NCBI GenBank assembly: GCA_947062475.1
Contig: CAMSQA010000011.1
Span: forward strand, 1-40,235
Length of the DNA: 40,235 nucleotides
Direction of reading: 5' to 3'
DNA from: an uncultured Clostridia bacterium
GTDB lineage: Bacteria; Bacillota; Clostridia; Christensenellales; UBA1242
Made by a program: the position numbers and the translations under genes. Position 1 is the stretch's first letter. Every line of letters begins with the position of its first letter. This document shows, in pieces, positions 33,835 through 40,235 of this stretch. The notes below the pieces were generated by a model that was given only the letters and a program-made list of their open reading frames with translations, made no database searches and was not told the origin of the DNA.

Positions 33835-34797
33835 TTGAGTTTTGCAAAGGATAGTAAGCTTGAGATAATTGAAGAAAAGATTGAGGACGCAGACTGCGCC
33901 CAAGCTTTTATATCAGGCCTCTTGCATGCATCAGGCACGATTACTCGAAACAGTCAAGATTTATTTATCGATCTTATTACAGATTTTAAAGAGATTTTTG
34001 ATTATTTAGAGATTGTGGTTGAACGCTTGTATGGACAAAAGCTCTCGCTTGATATTTCGGACGACCACATAATAAATAAAACCACCTACTATAGGATAAG
34101 ATTTCCAAAAGAAATTTCTATGCAGGTGCTTAAAGATTGCTCTATAATTGATAGCAACGGACAATATAATTTGGGTGGTGAAATTGACAACAATATTATC
34201 GCAGATGAAGAAACCAAAAAGGCTTTTTTAAAGGGTGCTTATATTGGGTGTGCAACATCCAGCATAAAACTCAGTGAACTGGGTTCTCGCCTTCCAACAA
34301 CAGGCTATCATGTTGAGTTTGCCTCTCATCATGATATCTTTTTACAGGGAATTTGTGATATTTTAAAATATTTTAATATAAACAGCCGCATTGCAATTCG
34401 ACGAAAGATTTTTGTGCTTTACATAAAAGACAGCGAATCTATAAAGGATTTACTAGCACTGTTAGGAGCGACAAAATGTGTGCTGGATCTTTCAGACGAA
34501 ATGGCAAAAAGAGAACTTCGCAACACTGTAAATCGTCAAGTAAATTGCATAAATGCAAATATAAACAAGACTGTAGAAGCAAGCTTAAAGCAAATTGCCG
34601 CTATTAATTTGATTAATAAAAAGGTAGGCTTAGAAAGTTTGCCAGAAGATTTGCAAGAGGTGGCCGTTTTAAGGCTTGCAAATCCGCAAGAGAGCATGGA
34701 AGAACTCTTAGCTTTATCAACTATCAAATTGACAAAAAGCGGTCTTAATCATCGTTTTAGACGGCTTCTAAAGATTGCTGATTTACTTAAAGAATAA
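33835..34797 (+). CDS. whiA: DNA-binding protein WhiA
   Basis: 320 residues. WhiA combines a degenerate LAGLIDADG homing-endonuclease-like fold with a C-terminal helix-turn-helix. The first is seen as AFISGLLHASGTI near residue 23 and AFLKGAYIGCATS near 130; the second as LPEDLQEVAVLRLANPQESMEEL and SGLNHRFRRLLKIADLL. In Gram-positive bacteria it affects division and chromosome segregation. It starts with a TTG at 33835, with AGAGGA seven bases upstream and four bases after the PHP stop. It is unusual in lying without rapZ and yvcK, its common upstream partners. Confidence 0.95.
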   Translation: MSFAKDSKLEIIEEKIEDADCAQAFISGLLHASGTITRNSQDLFIDLITDFKEIFDYLEIVVERLYGQKLSLDISDDHIINKTTYYRIRFPKEISMQVLKDCSIIDSNGQYNLGGEIDNNIIADEETKKAFLKGAYIGCATSSIKLSELGSRLPTTGYHVEFASHHDIFLQGICDILKYFNINSRIAIRRKIFVLYIKDSESIKDLLALLGATKCVLDLSDEMAKRELRNTVNRQVNCINANINKTVEASLKQIAAINLINKKVGLESLPEDLQEVAVLRLANPQESMEELLALSTIKLTKSGLNHRFRRLLKIADLLKE

Positions 34798-34812
34798 ATT
34801 TTTGGGGGAGAA

Positions 34813-37800
34813 ATGAAAGATTTTGTTCATTTGCATGTGCATACAGAATTTAGTTTACTTGATGGGCTTGCTCGTGTTGATAAATTAATTGATATAGTCA
34901 AAGAGCGGGGATGGAAATCTATTGCAATCACCGATCATGGAAACATGCATGGTGCAATCAAATTTTTTGAGGCATGTGTTCAAAAGGGAATTAAGCCAAT
35001 AATAGGAGAAGAATTTTATATATGCCATGATATGGCTTCAAGGACAAATCGTGGTGACACTGGTCACCTTATTTTGCTTGCCAAAAACAATATTGGCTAT
35101 CAAAATCTTTTGAAGTTGTCATCTTTTGCATATCTTGATGGAATGTATTATAAGCCAAGAATCGATTATAAACTACTTGAAAAATACAGTGAAGGGCTAA
35201 TCTGCCTTTCAGCGTGTCTTGCTGGGCACATTCCTCAAGCGATTTTAAGGCGAGAATTTGATGAGGCGGAGAGGCTTGCGCTTTGGTTTAAAAACCTTTT
35301 TGGTGATGATTTTTATCTTGAAATTCAAGATCATGGCATTCCTGAAGAAAAGGAAGTGCTTATCAGACTTAGTGAAATGAGCGAAAAATTGAATATTCCA
35401 CTAGTAGCTACAAATGACGTTCATTATCTTGAAAGAGAGGATGCAGAGCTTCAAGACGTGCTTATGTGCGTTCAAATGAGCAAAACCATTGATGATCCTG
35501 ATAGAATGAAGTTTTCAACTGATGAGTTTTATCTTAAAACCTATGAAGAAATGCTTGAGGCTTTGCCAGGTTTTTCTGATGCTCTTGATAGAACTCTTGA
35601 AATTGCACAAAAATGTAATGTTTCAATAAAGACCAAGTCATTGAAGGAAGCGGCTGAAGCTGGAAATCAATTAATTCCTGATGAAGACAAATTGGGTGCA
35701 ACTGACAACTTTATTCCTAAATATGTCCCTGACACAGGTGAAGAGCCTTTTGAATTTCTTTCTAGACTTGCATGGGAGGGGCTTAAACGTAATTATAAAG
35801 AAATCCCAAAGGAATATGAAGAAAGGCTTGAAATGGAGCTTAATACCATCAATAATCTCGGATATGTAGAGTATTTCTTGATTGTTTGGGATTATATCAA
35901 TTTTGCACGTGAAAATGATATTCCTGTTGGCCCGGGTAGAGGTTCTGGTGCGGGCAGTTTGGTTGCCTACACAACAGGGATTACTCAGGTTGACCCTATG
36001 AAATATGATCTTTTCTTTGATCGCTTTATCAATCCAGAACGTGTTTCTATGCCCGACTTTGACGTTGATTTTTGCATGGACAGAAGAGGCGAGGTTATTG
36101 AATATGCAAAAAGACGTTATGGATCAGACCATGTTTCCAATATTGTCACTTTTGGAAATATGCAGGCTAAAAATGCAATCAAAGATGTTGCAAGAGTTTT
36201 GCGTTTTCCTTATGCTGAAGTGGATAAAATAACAAAAGAGATCCCTTTCAAGCCTACACGTAAACCTCCAGTGCTTAAATATTATTTTGGGACAACTGGC
36301 AAAGAAGAAGATCAAAAATATATTATCCCAGAACTTAGACGCATGTATGAGGAAGATGACCAAATTAAGCGTATCGTAGATATGGCAATCAAACTTGAAG
36401 GTGTGCCAAGAAATGTTTCCATGCACGCGGCAGGTGTTTTGATTGCTCCTGATCCTGTTTTTGACCATGTGCCCATGGCAAAGAGTGGCAATGATGAAAT
36501 CACACAGTTTGATAAAGATGAACTTGAACATTTGGGTTTGCTCAAAATGGACTTTTTAGGGCTTAGAACACTTACTGATATACATAAAACAATCCAATAT
36601 GTCAAGGAAATTCATGGTGTCAACATCGACTTTGCGGAGATAGGATATGATGACCCCGCTGTATATCAAATGATAAGTGCAGGAAAGACGGAGGCTGTCT
36701 TTCAACTTGAAAGCGGCGGGATGAAGAAGTTCATGAAAGACCTTCAGCCAACCTGTCTCGAAGACATTATCGCGGGTATATCTCTCTATCGTCCTGGTCC
36801 TATGGACTTTATTCCAAAATTCATTAAGGGTAAGAAAAATCCTGAACAGATTGAATATGAAGATCCATGTCTTGAGCCAATTTTAAATATGTCCTATGGC
36901 TGTATTGTATATCAAGAGCAGGTTATGAAAATCTTTCAGGTAATGGCAGGTTTTAGCTTGGGTGGTGCAGACAACGTTCGTAGAATCATGAGTAAGAAAA
37001 AACCAGAAAAATTGCCACCTGAAAAGAAAAAGTTCATTTATGGCTGGCAAGATCCAGAGGGCAAACTCAAGCCAATTCCAGGTGCACTTGCACTTGGTCA
37101 TGATGCGACGGTTTCTGAACGTGTGTTTGAACAAATGGCAAAGTTTGCAGGTTATGCATTCAACAAATCGCATGCGGCTGCCTATGCATATGTTGCCTAT
37201 CAGACAGGTTATTTAAAAGCACATTATGAGGTTGAATATCTCACAGCTGTTTTAAACAACCGTATTACAAATGCAGATTCTGTCAAAAAATATACCAATT
37301 ATGCCAAAGTGGAAGGTTTTGAAATTTATCCACCTGATATCAATAAGTCATACACAGAATTTAAAGTTGAGAATGGCAATATACGTTTTGGACTTGGTGC
37401 TTTGAAGCATGTGGGAACAGTGCTTATTGATACTATAGTTGAAGAAAGGGAAAAAAATGGTAATTTTGTCAGTCTTGAAGATTTTATAAGAAGGGTTTCA
37501 TCAAACTCACTTAACAAAAAATCTATGGAAGCTTTGGCATTGAGTGGTGCGTTTGATTGTTTTGGTCATGCTCGCTCTCAAATAATCGAAGTTTTTCCAA
37601 AATATATGGAATTGGTCAGCTCTGATCGAAAAGCTAAAGCAACAGGTCAATTTTCATTCTTCGACACCTTTGCAGAAGAGACTGAAGTGCTTAATAAAAT
37701 TGAATATCCAAATATAAAGGAATACAATAAAGACTCTCTTTTAAAATTTGAAAAAGAATATGTGGGAATTTATTTGTCAGGACATCCACTTGATGATTAC

Positions 37801-38472
37801 CTTGATAAATATGAAAAATTTAATTTTACTTCTGATATGCTGCCAGAGAATAATTCAAATGATTTTAATAATGAAGATGAGGATCAAGAGGGCCGTGGAG
37901 AAGAGCTAAATTTTATTAGTAGTGAGGATGAGTCTGAAGAAGAAAATCCAGAACAACTTGAAAATTTTGTCAGAGATGGTCAACCAGTTATAGGTGGCGG
38001 AATTATTAAAGCAGTGAAAAAGCTTATGACAAAATCGGGGAATATGGCATTTCTTACCATTGAAGATTTATATGGGACTTTTGATGTAATGCTTTTCAGT
38101 AAACTTTATACGCGTTTTAAGGATATTTCTGAAGAAGATTGCCTTGTAACCGTCAAAGGTAAGATTTCAATCAGAGATGGAAAATCACCTTGTGTGATTG
38201 CTGAAGCATTGTATCCATGGGAGAAAAAAGAGGAAGAGGAAAGGGAAGAAGTGCAAGATAAAAAAGTTTATCTTCGCTTTGACACAAAAAATCCAAGTAT
38301 CTATAATGGAGTTAAACAGATTGCAACAAGTTACCCAGGCAGTAGTTCAATAGTAATCAAATGCTCGACAACAAATACAGTATTTTCTTTTAATATCAAA
38401 GTTGAAATAAACAATTATTTAACTAATGAACTTATAGGACTTTTAGGTGAAGAAAATGTTATTATAAGATAA
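34813..38472 (+). CDS. dnaE: DNA polymerase III alpha subunit DnaE
   Basis: 1219 residues. Order of domains: an N-terminal PHP domain (HLHVHTEFSLLDG at 6-18, ITDHGNMHG); a family C polymerase core with GPGRGSGAGSLVAY, PDFDVDF (catalytic D417, D419) and KMDFLGL (D580); fingers with a long GYAFNKSHAAAYA segment; helix-hairpin-helix elements; and a C-terminal OB fold (about 1060-1140, GGGIIKAVKKLMTKSGNMAFL). An acidic, low-complexity linker of about 40 residues (about 1015-1055) precedes the OB fold. Bacillota usually have PolC as main replicase with DnaE as helper; PolC is not in the window. GGGGGAG precedes the ATG. Confidence 0.98.
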   Translation: MKDFVHLHVHTEFSLLDGLARVDKLIDIVKERGWKSIAITDHGNMHGAIKFFEACVQKGIKPIIGEEFYICHDMASRTNRGDTGHLILLAKNNIGYQNLLKLSSFAYLDGMYYKPRIDYKLLEKYSEGLICLSACLAGHIPQAILRREFDEAERLALWFKNLFGDDFYLEIQDHGIPEEKEVLIRLSEMSEKLNIPLVATNDVHYLEREDAELQDVLMCVQMSKTIDDPDRMKFSTDEFYLKTYEEMLEALPGFSDALDRTLEIAQKCNVSIKTKSLKEAAEAGNQLIPDEDKLGATDNFIPKYVPDTGEEPFEFLSRLAWEGLKRNYKEIPKEYEERLEMELNTINNLGYVEYFLIVWDYINFARENDIPVGPGRGSGAGSLVAYTTGITQVDPMKYDLFFDRFINPERVSMPDFDVDFCMDRRGEVIEYAKRRYGSDHVSNIVTFGNMQAKNAIKDVARVLRFPYAEVDKITKEIPFKPTRKPPVLKYYFGTTGKEEDQKYIIPELRRMYEEDDQIKRIVDMAIKLEGVPRNVSMHAAGVLIAPDPVFDHVPMAKSGNDEITQFDKDELEHLGLLKMDFLGLRTLTDIHKTIQYVKEIHGVNIDFAEIGYDDPAVYQMISAGKTEAVFQLESGGMKKFMKDLQPTCLEDIIAGISLYRPGPMDFIPKFIKGKKNPEQIEYEDPCLEPILNMSYGCIVYQEQVMKIFQVMAGFSLGGADNVRRIMSKKKPEKLPPEKKKFIYGWQDPEGKLKPIPGALALGHDATVSERVFEQMAKFAGYAFNKSHAAAYAYVAYQTGYLKAHYEVEYLTAVLNNRITNADSVKKYTNYAKVEGFEIYPPDINKSYTEFKVENGNIRFGLGALKHVGTVLIDTIVEEREKNGNFVSLEDFIRRVSSNSLNKKSMEALALSGAFDCFGHARSQIIEVFPKYMELVSSDRKAKATGQFSFFDTFAEETEVLNKIEYPNIKEYNKDSLLKFEKEYVGIYLSGHPLDDYLDKYEKFNFTSDMLPENNSNDFNNEDEDQEGRGEELNFISSEDESEEENPEQLENFVRDGQPVIGGGIIKAVKKLMTKSGNMAFLTIEDLYGTFDVMLFSKLYTRFKDISEEDCLVTVKGKISIRDGKSPCVIAEALYPWEKKEEEEREEVQDKKVYLRFDTKNPSIYNGVKQIATSYPGSSSIVIKCSTTNTVFSFNIKVEINNYLTNELIGLLGEENVIIR

Positions 38473-38745
38473 TGAAATATTAAAAATTTTTTTAATATTT
38501 GTTATAAAAAGCAATAATAAATCAATCGATAAAAAGTTTCAAAAAACTTTGATAGAATCAAAAATTAAAATTTAAAATACAACTAGAAAAAAAGGTGGAA
38601 ATAAGAAATTTTTGCCTTTTTTTAATTTATAAATTTTTTCATAATTATCAATTTTATGTTAAAATCTTGTTGAAAAATGCAAAAATCCGGCTTAAAATCT
38701 AAAATTATTAAAAATTGTCTAAGATATAAAATTTACAAATTTCTC
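38473..38745. other. Gene-free AT-rich stretch with terminators
   Basis: No gene is seen between dnaE and the 111-residue membrane protein. AAATATTAAAA (38475 onward) pairs with TTTTAATATTT (ending 38500), forming a terminator-like stem just after dnaE. A second hairpin joins AAAAAAAGG (38587-38595) with CCTTTTTTT (38615-38623). The remainder is AT-rich with no structure I can support. Confidence 0.6.
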
Positions 38746-38774
38746 TTGATTTTTTATTTCATTTGTAGTATAAT
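38746..38774 (+). promoter_or_regulatory. Promoter of the 111-residue membrane protein
   Basis: TTGATT (38746-38751), a 17-base spacer beginning with T4, and TATAAT (38769-38774), 17 bases before the ATG. The context CTTGA(C/T)T matches that of the two poly-C promoters. Confidence 0.75.
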
Positions 38775-38791
38775 ATCTGGCGAGGTGAAAA

Positions 38792-39127
38792 ATGAAAGGA
38801 AAAATTAGTGAATTAGAAAAACTAAATCCTACATTAAAAACCAAAAATGGCTTTAAAATGGCTATGGTTTCTGGTTTGAAACATGTCTTCTGTTTAGTGC
38901 CTTGTGTAGGGCTATTCGTAGGCAGTTTGTTAGGGTTAGTTAAAAACACTGATTGGGCTGGCACACTTGCTATCTTTTCAGGACTTGTAAATATAGGGAC
39001 AATATTTGCATATTCAATGAAATATCGTCTTAAAATTGAAGCCAATGAAAGAGCAAATGCAGACAGATTCAACAGTTATGAAAAAACAAGTTTTACTAAT
39101 GATTTTGAAGATGAAATTGAATTGTAA
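38792..39127 (+). CDS. Small membrane protein with acidic C-terminus
   Basis: 111 residues of unrecognised family. Two hydrophobic helices are apparent: about 30-52 (LKHVFCLVPCVGLFVGSLLGLV) and about 55-75 (WAGTLAIFSGLVNIGTIFAYS). They are flanked by basic residues. The C-terminal 30 residues are polar and end NDFEDEIEL, close to the DEIEM end of the duplicated acidic protein. GAGG lies a few bases before the ATG. It is a single-gene unit with its own promoter and terminator. Confidence 0.72.
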   Translation: MKGKISELEKLNPTLKTKNGFKMAMVSGLKHVFCLVPCVGLFVGSLLGLVKNTDWAGTLAIFSGLVNIGTIFAYSMKYRLKIEANERANADRFNSYEKTSFTNDFEDEIEL

Positions 39128-39136
39128 CAAATCTTC

Positions 39137-39162
39137 AAAAATAAGTGAGACTTGTTTTTTTT
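39137..39162 (+). terminator. Intrinsic terminator
   Basis: AATAAGT (39140-39146) and ACTTGTT (39150-39156) form a short stem with a GAG loop followed by a T8 run. Confidence 0.7.
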
Positions 39163-39201
39163 ATTTAATTATAAACAATAGGGAAGGAGAGGAAGTTTGT
39201 A

Positions 39202-39209
39202 GGGGGGGG
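39202..39209 (+). repeat. Poly-G tract (G8)
   Basis: Eight consecutive G in an AT-rich gap, about 100 bases upstream of the C9 promoter. No -35/-10 pair brackets it on either strand as far as I can see. Confidence 0.9.
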
Positions 39210-39304
39210 ACTTGATAAGGTGTTTAGTTGCGATAAGTGTAACAACGAGCGAAGCAAGTGATATTCTAATAATTCGCTTTTATCAATATTTTTAATTTTT
39301 GCTC

Positions 39305-39337
39305 TTGACTTTTTTTCCCCCCCCCATATGATATAAT
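39305..39337 (+). promoter_or_regulatory. Promoter with T/C homopolymer spacer (candidate phase-variable, apparently OFF)
   Basis: TTGACT (39305-39310), T6 and C9 (39311-39325), ATATGA, TATAAT (39332-39337). The spacer is 21 bases, four more than optimal, so the promoter is expected to be weak in this copy. The -10 region is the same extended TATGATATAAT found at 29365-29375. Confidence 0.82.
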
Positions 39338-39360
39338 AATGTTAGAAAAGGAGAAGATTT

Positions 39361-39745
39361 ATTAAGGTTATATTATTATCAGGGAATTATAGAACAAAAA
39401 AAGAACTTGCATTAAAGATTTTAGAAAAGGATAGTTCAATATTAATTATAGGTGATAAAAGTTTAAATAAAGGAAATGAAAATTTGGAAAAAGTTGTTAA
39501 ACGACAACTTTTGAAAAATAAATACTGTTATTTATGATGTTGAAAGTTTAAAAGATGTTTTGAAAAATGAAAAAGAAGTATACCATGTAAATATAGAAGA
39601 AACCGAAAGTAGTTTCGTTATTGAGTTTCCAGAATTTTCGATAATTTTAAACAATGAAAATTTGGATGAAATAGCCAAAACTTTGAAAAATTTTGCTGAC
39701 TTGGATTCTTCTGTAGAAAAGCAAGATGATGATAAAGAATTATAA
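39361..39745 (+). pseudogene. Frameshifted gene with ATT start behind the C9 promoter
   Basis: AAAAGGAG (39346-39353) is followed seven bases later by ATT AAG GTT, exactly where ATG would be expected; the frame reads (M)KVILLSGNYRTKKELA. This frame stops at 39535-39537 after 58 codons. The +1 frame then continues to 39745 (from INTVIYDVESLKDVL to QDDDKEL). Removing one A from the run at 39514-39518 joins the two into a protein of about 127 residues. The N-terminus resembles the first strand and loop of P-loop kinases, but the Walker A residues are not conserved. It is either a decayed gene, a gene with two off-switches, or a sequencing error. A terminator follows. Confidence 0.7.
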
Positions 39746-39756
39746 TGATGCATATA

Positions 39757-39786
39757 AAGGAACGCTGTATTTTGCGTTCTTTTGTT
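39757..39786 (+). terminator. Intrinsic terminator
   Basis: AAGGAACGC (39757-39765) pairs with GCGTTCTTT (39774-39782), one G-U pair, followed by T-rich sequence. Confidence 0.85.
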
Positions 39787-39951
39787 TTTATTGTTGATAT
39801 TATATTTTATATGTTGTTTGATTATTGCTATGGATTAGTATTAGAAGTTATTAATTTTATGTTAAACATCATGATTGTATACAGTTTTGCGGGCTAAGAG
39901 TCTGCACATATCAGGGATATGATAGTCCCGGAGAGTATAATATAAAAAACA

Positions 39952-39979
39952 AAAAACATCAGATGAAACTGATGTTTTT
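39952..39979. terminator. Terminator-like hairpin of the repeat, copy 1
   Basis: AAAAACATCAG (39952-39962) and CTGATGTTTTT (39969-39979) form an 11-bp stem with loop ATGAAA. On the minus strand it is followed by TGTTTTTTA, making it the stronger terminator direction. Confidence 0.8.
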
Positions 39980-40156
39980 GGTGGTCGTGCCTGGGACTCG
40001 TTATGAGCGTTGCTTAGGAGCAAAAGCGAATGGCCAAATTTCTGACTTAAGAAATATTGAGAAAGAAATTTCGACCGGGACATGTCACGGGTTCGGCAAA
40101 CGAGAGTCTGCACATATCGGAGATATGATAGTCCCAGGTATAAGTAAATAAAAACA

Positions 40157-40184
40157 AAAAACATCAGATGAAACTGATGTTTTT
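40157..40184. terminator. Terminator-like hairpin of the repeat, copy 2
   Basis: Identical to the hairpin at 39952-39979, offset by 205 bases. Confidence 0.8.
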
Positions 40185-40235
40185 GGTGGTCGTGCCTGGG
40201 ACTCGTTATGAGCGTTGCTTAGGAGCAAAAGCGAA

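Larger units (their letters stand above)
39897..40235. repeat. Tandem structured repeat, about 205-bp unit, continuing past the window
   Basis: Two segments recur. The 86 bases at 39945-40030 are identical to 40150-40235. The 35 bases at 39898-39932 recur with few changes at 40104-40138. The period is 205-206. A complete unit body lies at about 39980-40138; the left copy is truncated after its hairpin, and the right copy continues beyond the edge. The strands CCTGGGACT-CGTT (39990-40002) and AACGAG (40099-40104) plus AGTCCCAGG (40130-40138) are complementary and would close the unit. Inside are hairpins AAATTTCT/AGAAATTT, TTGCT/AGCAA and CATATC-GGA-GATATG (40113-40127). No coding role is likely. 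Confidence 0.85.

Noticed and set aside
39862..40164. A 100-codon minus-strand open frame over the tandem repeat
   Set aside because: It runs straight through the terminator-like hairpin and closing stems, and its start lies in the A-rich spacer between units without a ribosome binding site; the DNA structure explains the region better.
39897..40235. CRISPR array
   Set aside because: The period (205) is far too long, almost the whole unit is repeated, and no cas gene is present.

Overview
The window comes from a low-GC, Gram-positive-type bacterium. I place it among uncultured gut-type Bacillota (Clostridia-like), but only by inference from general features. Those features are purine-rich GGAGG ribosome binding sites before nearly every gene, a zinc-type S14, a KOW-domain gene between map and infA, WhiA, a TagGH-like exporter and TGA used as stop. 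No rRNA gene or taxon marker is available to fix a lineage.

Layout. (a) 1-2105, minus strand: three surface or membrane genes. One is a repeat-containing coiled-coil protein cut by the left edge, one is a signal-peptide protein anchored at its C-terminus, and one is a small two-helix membrane protein. (b) 2206-3811, plus strand: tRNA-Leu(UAG), a HAD phosphatase and a nucleoside 2-deoxyribosyltransferase-like gene. (c) 3818-11425: a surface-polysaccharide locus transcribed outward in two directions. Leftward are an O-antigen-ligase/polymerase-like protein, a phosphoglycosyl transferase and a small membrane protein. Rightward are a GT4 glycosyltransferase, a two-gene ABC polysaccharide exporter and a GT8 glycosyltransferase. 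(d) 11488-12757: two unrecognised, mostly helical proteins ending at a clear terminator.

(e) 12892-29317: the S10-spc-alpha ribosomal super-operon. It has a near-consensus promoter and a leader of about 220 nt, then rpsJ to secY, a 340-nt hairpin-rich gap, and adk-map-KOW-infA-rpmJ-rpsM-rpsK-rpsD-rpoA-rplQ, ending at a strong terminator. L24 carries a histone-H1-like Lys/Ala/Thr tail of about 135 residues, and L17 is enlarged. (f) 29348-32360: two unrecognised genes. The first is driven by a promoter whose spacer holds ten consecutive C. The second encodes an acidic protein made of two copies of one domain. (g) 32426-38472: dtd, then a PHP phosphoesterase-whiA-dnaE operon.

(h) 38746-40235: a small membrane protein; a second promoter with a C9 tract; a broken gene with an ATT start and a frameshift behind that promoter; and a tandem structured repeat of about 205 bp that runs off the right edge. 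The most unusual signals are the paired poly-C promoters (candidate phase variation), the tandem structured repeat, the hairpin array before adk, and similar acidic C-terminal endings on several otherwise unrelated unrecognised proteins. All functional assignments were made by eye from motifs; no database search was run.
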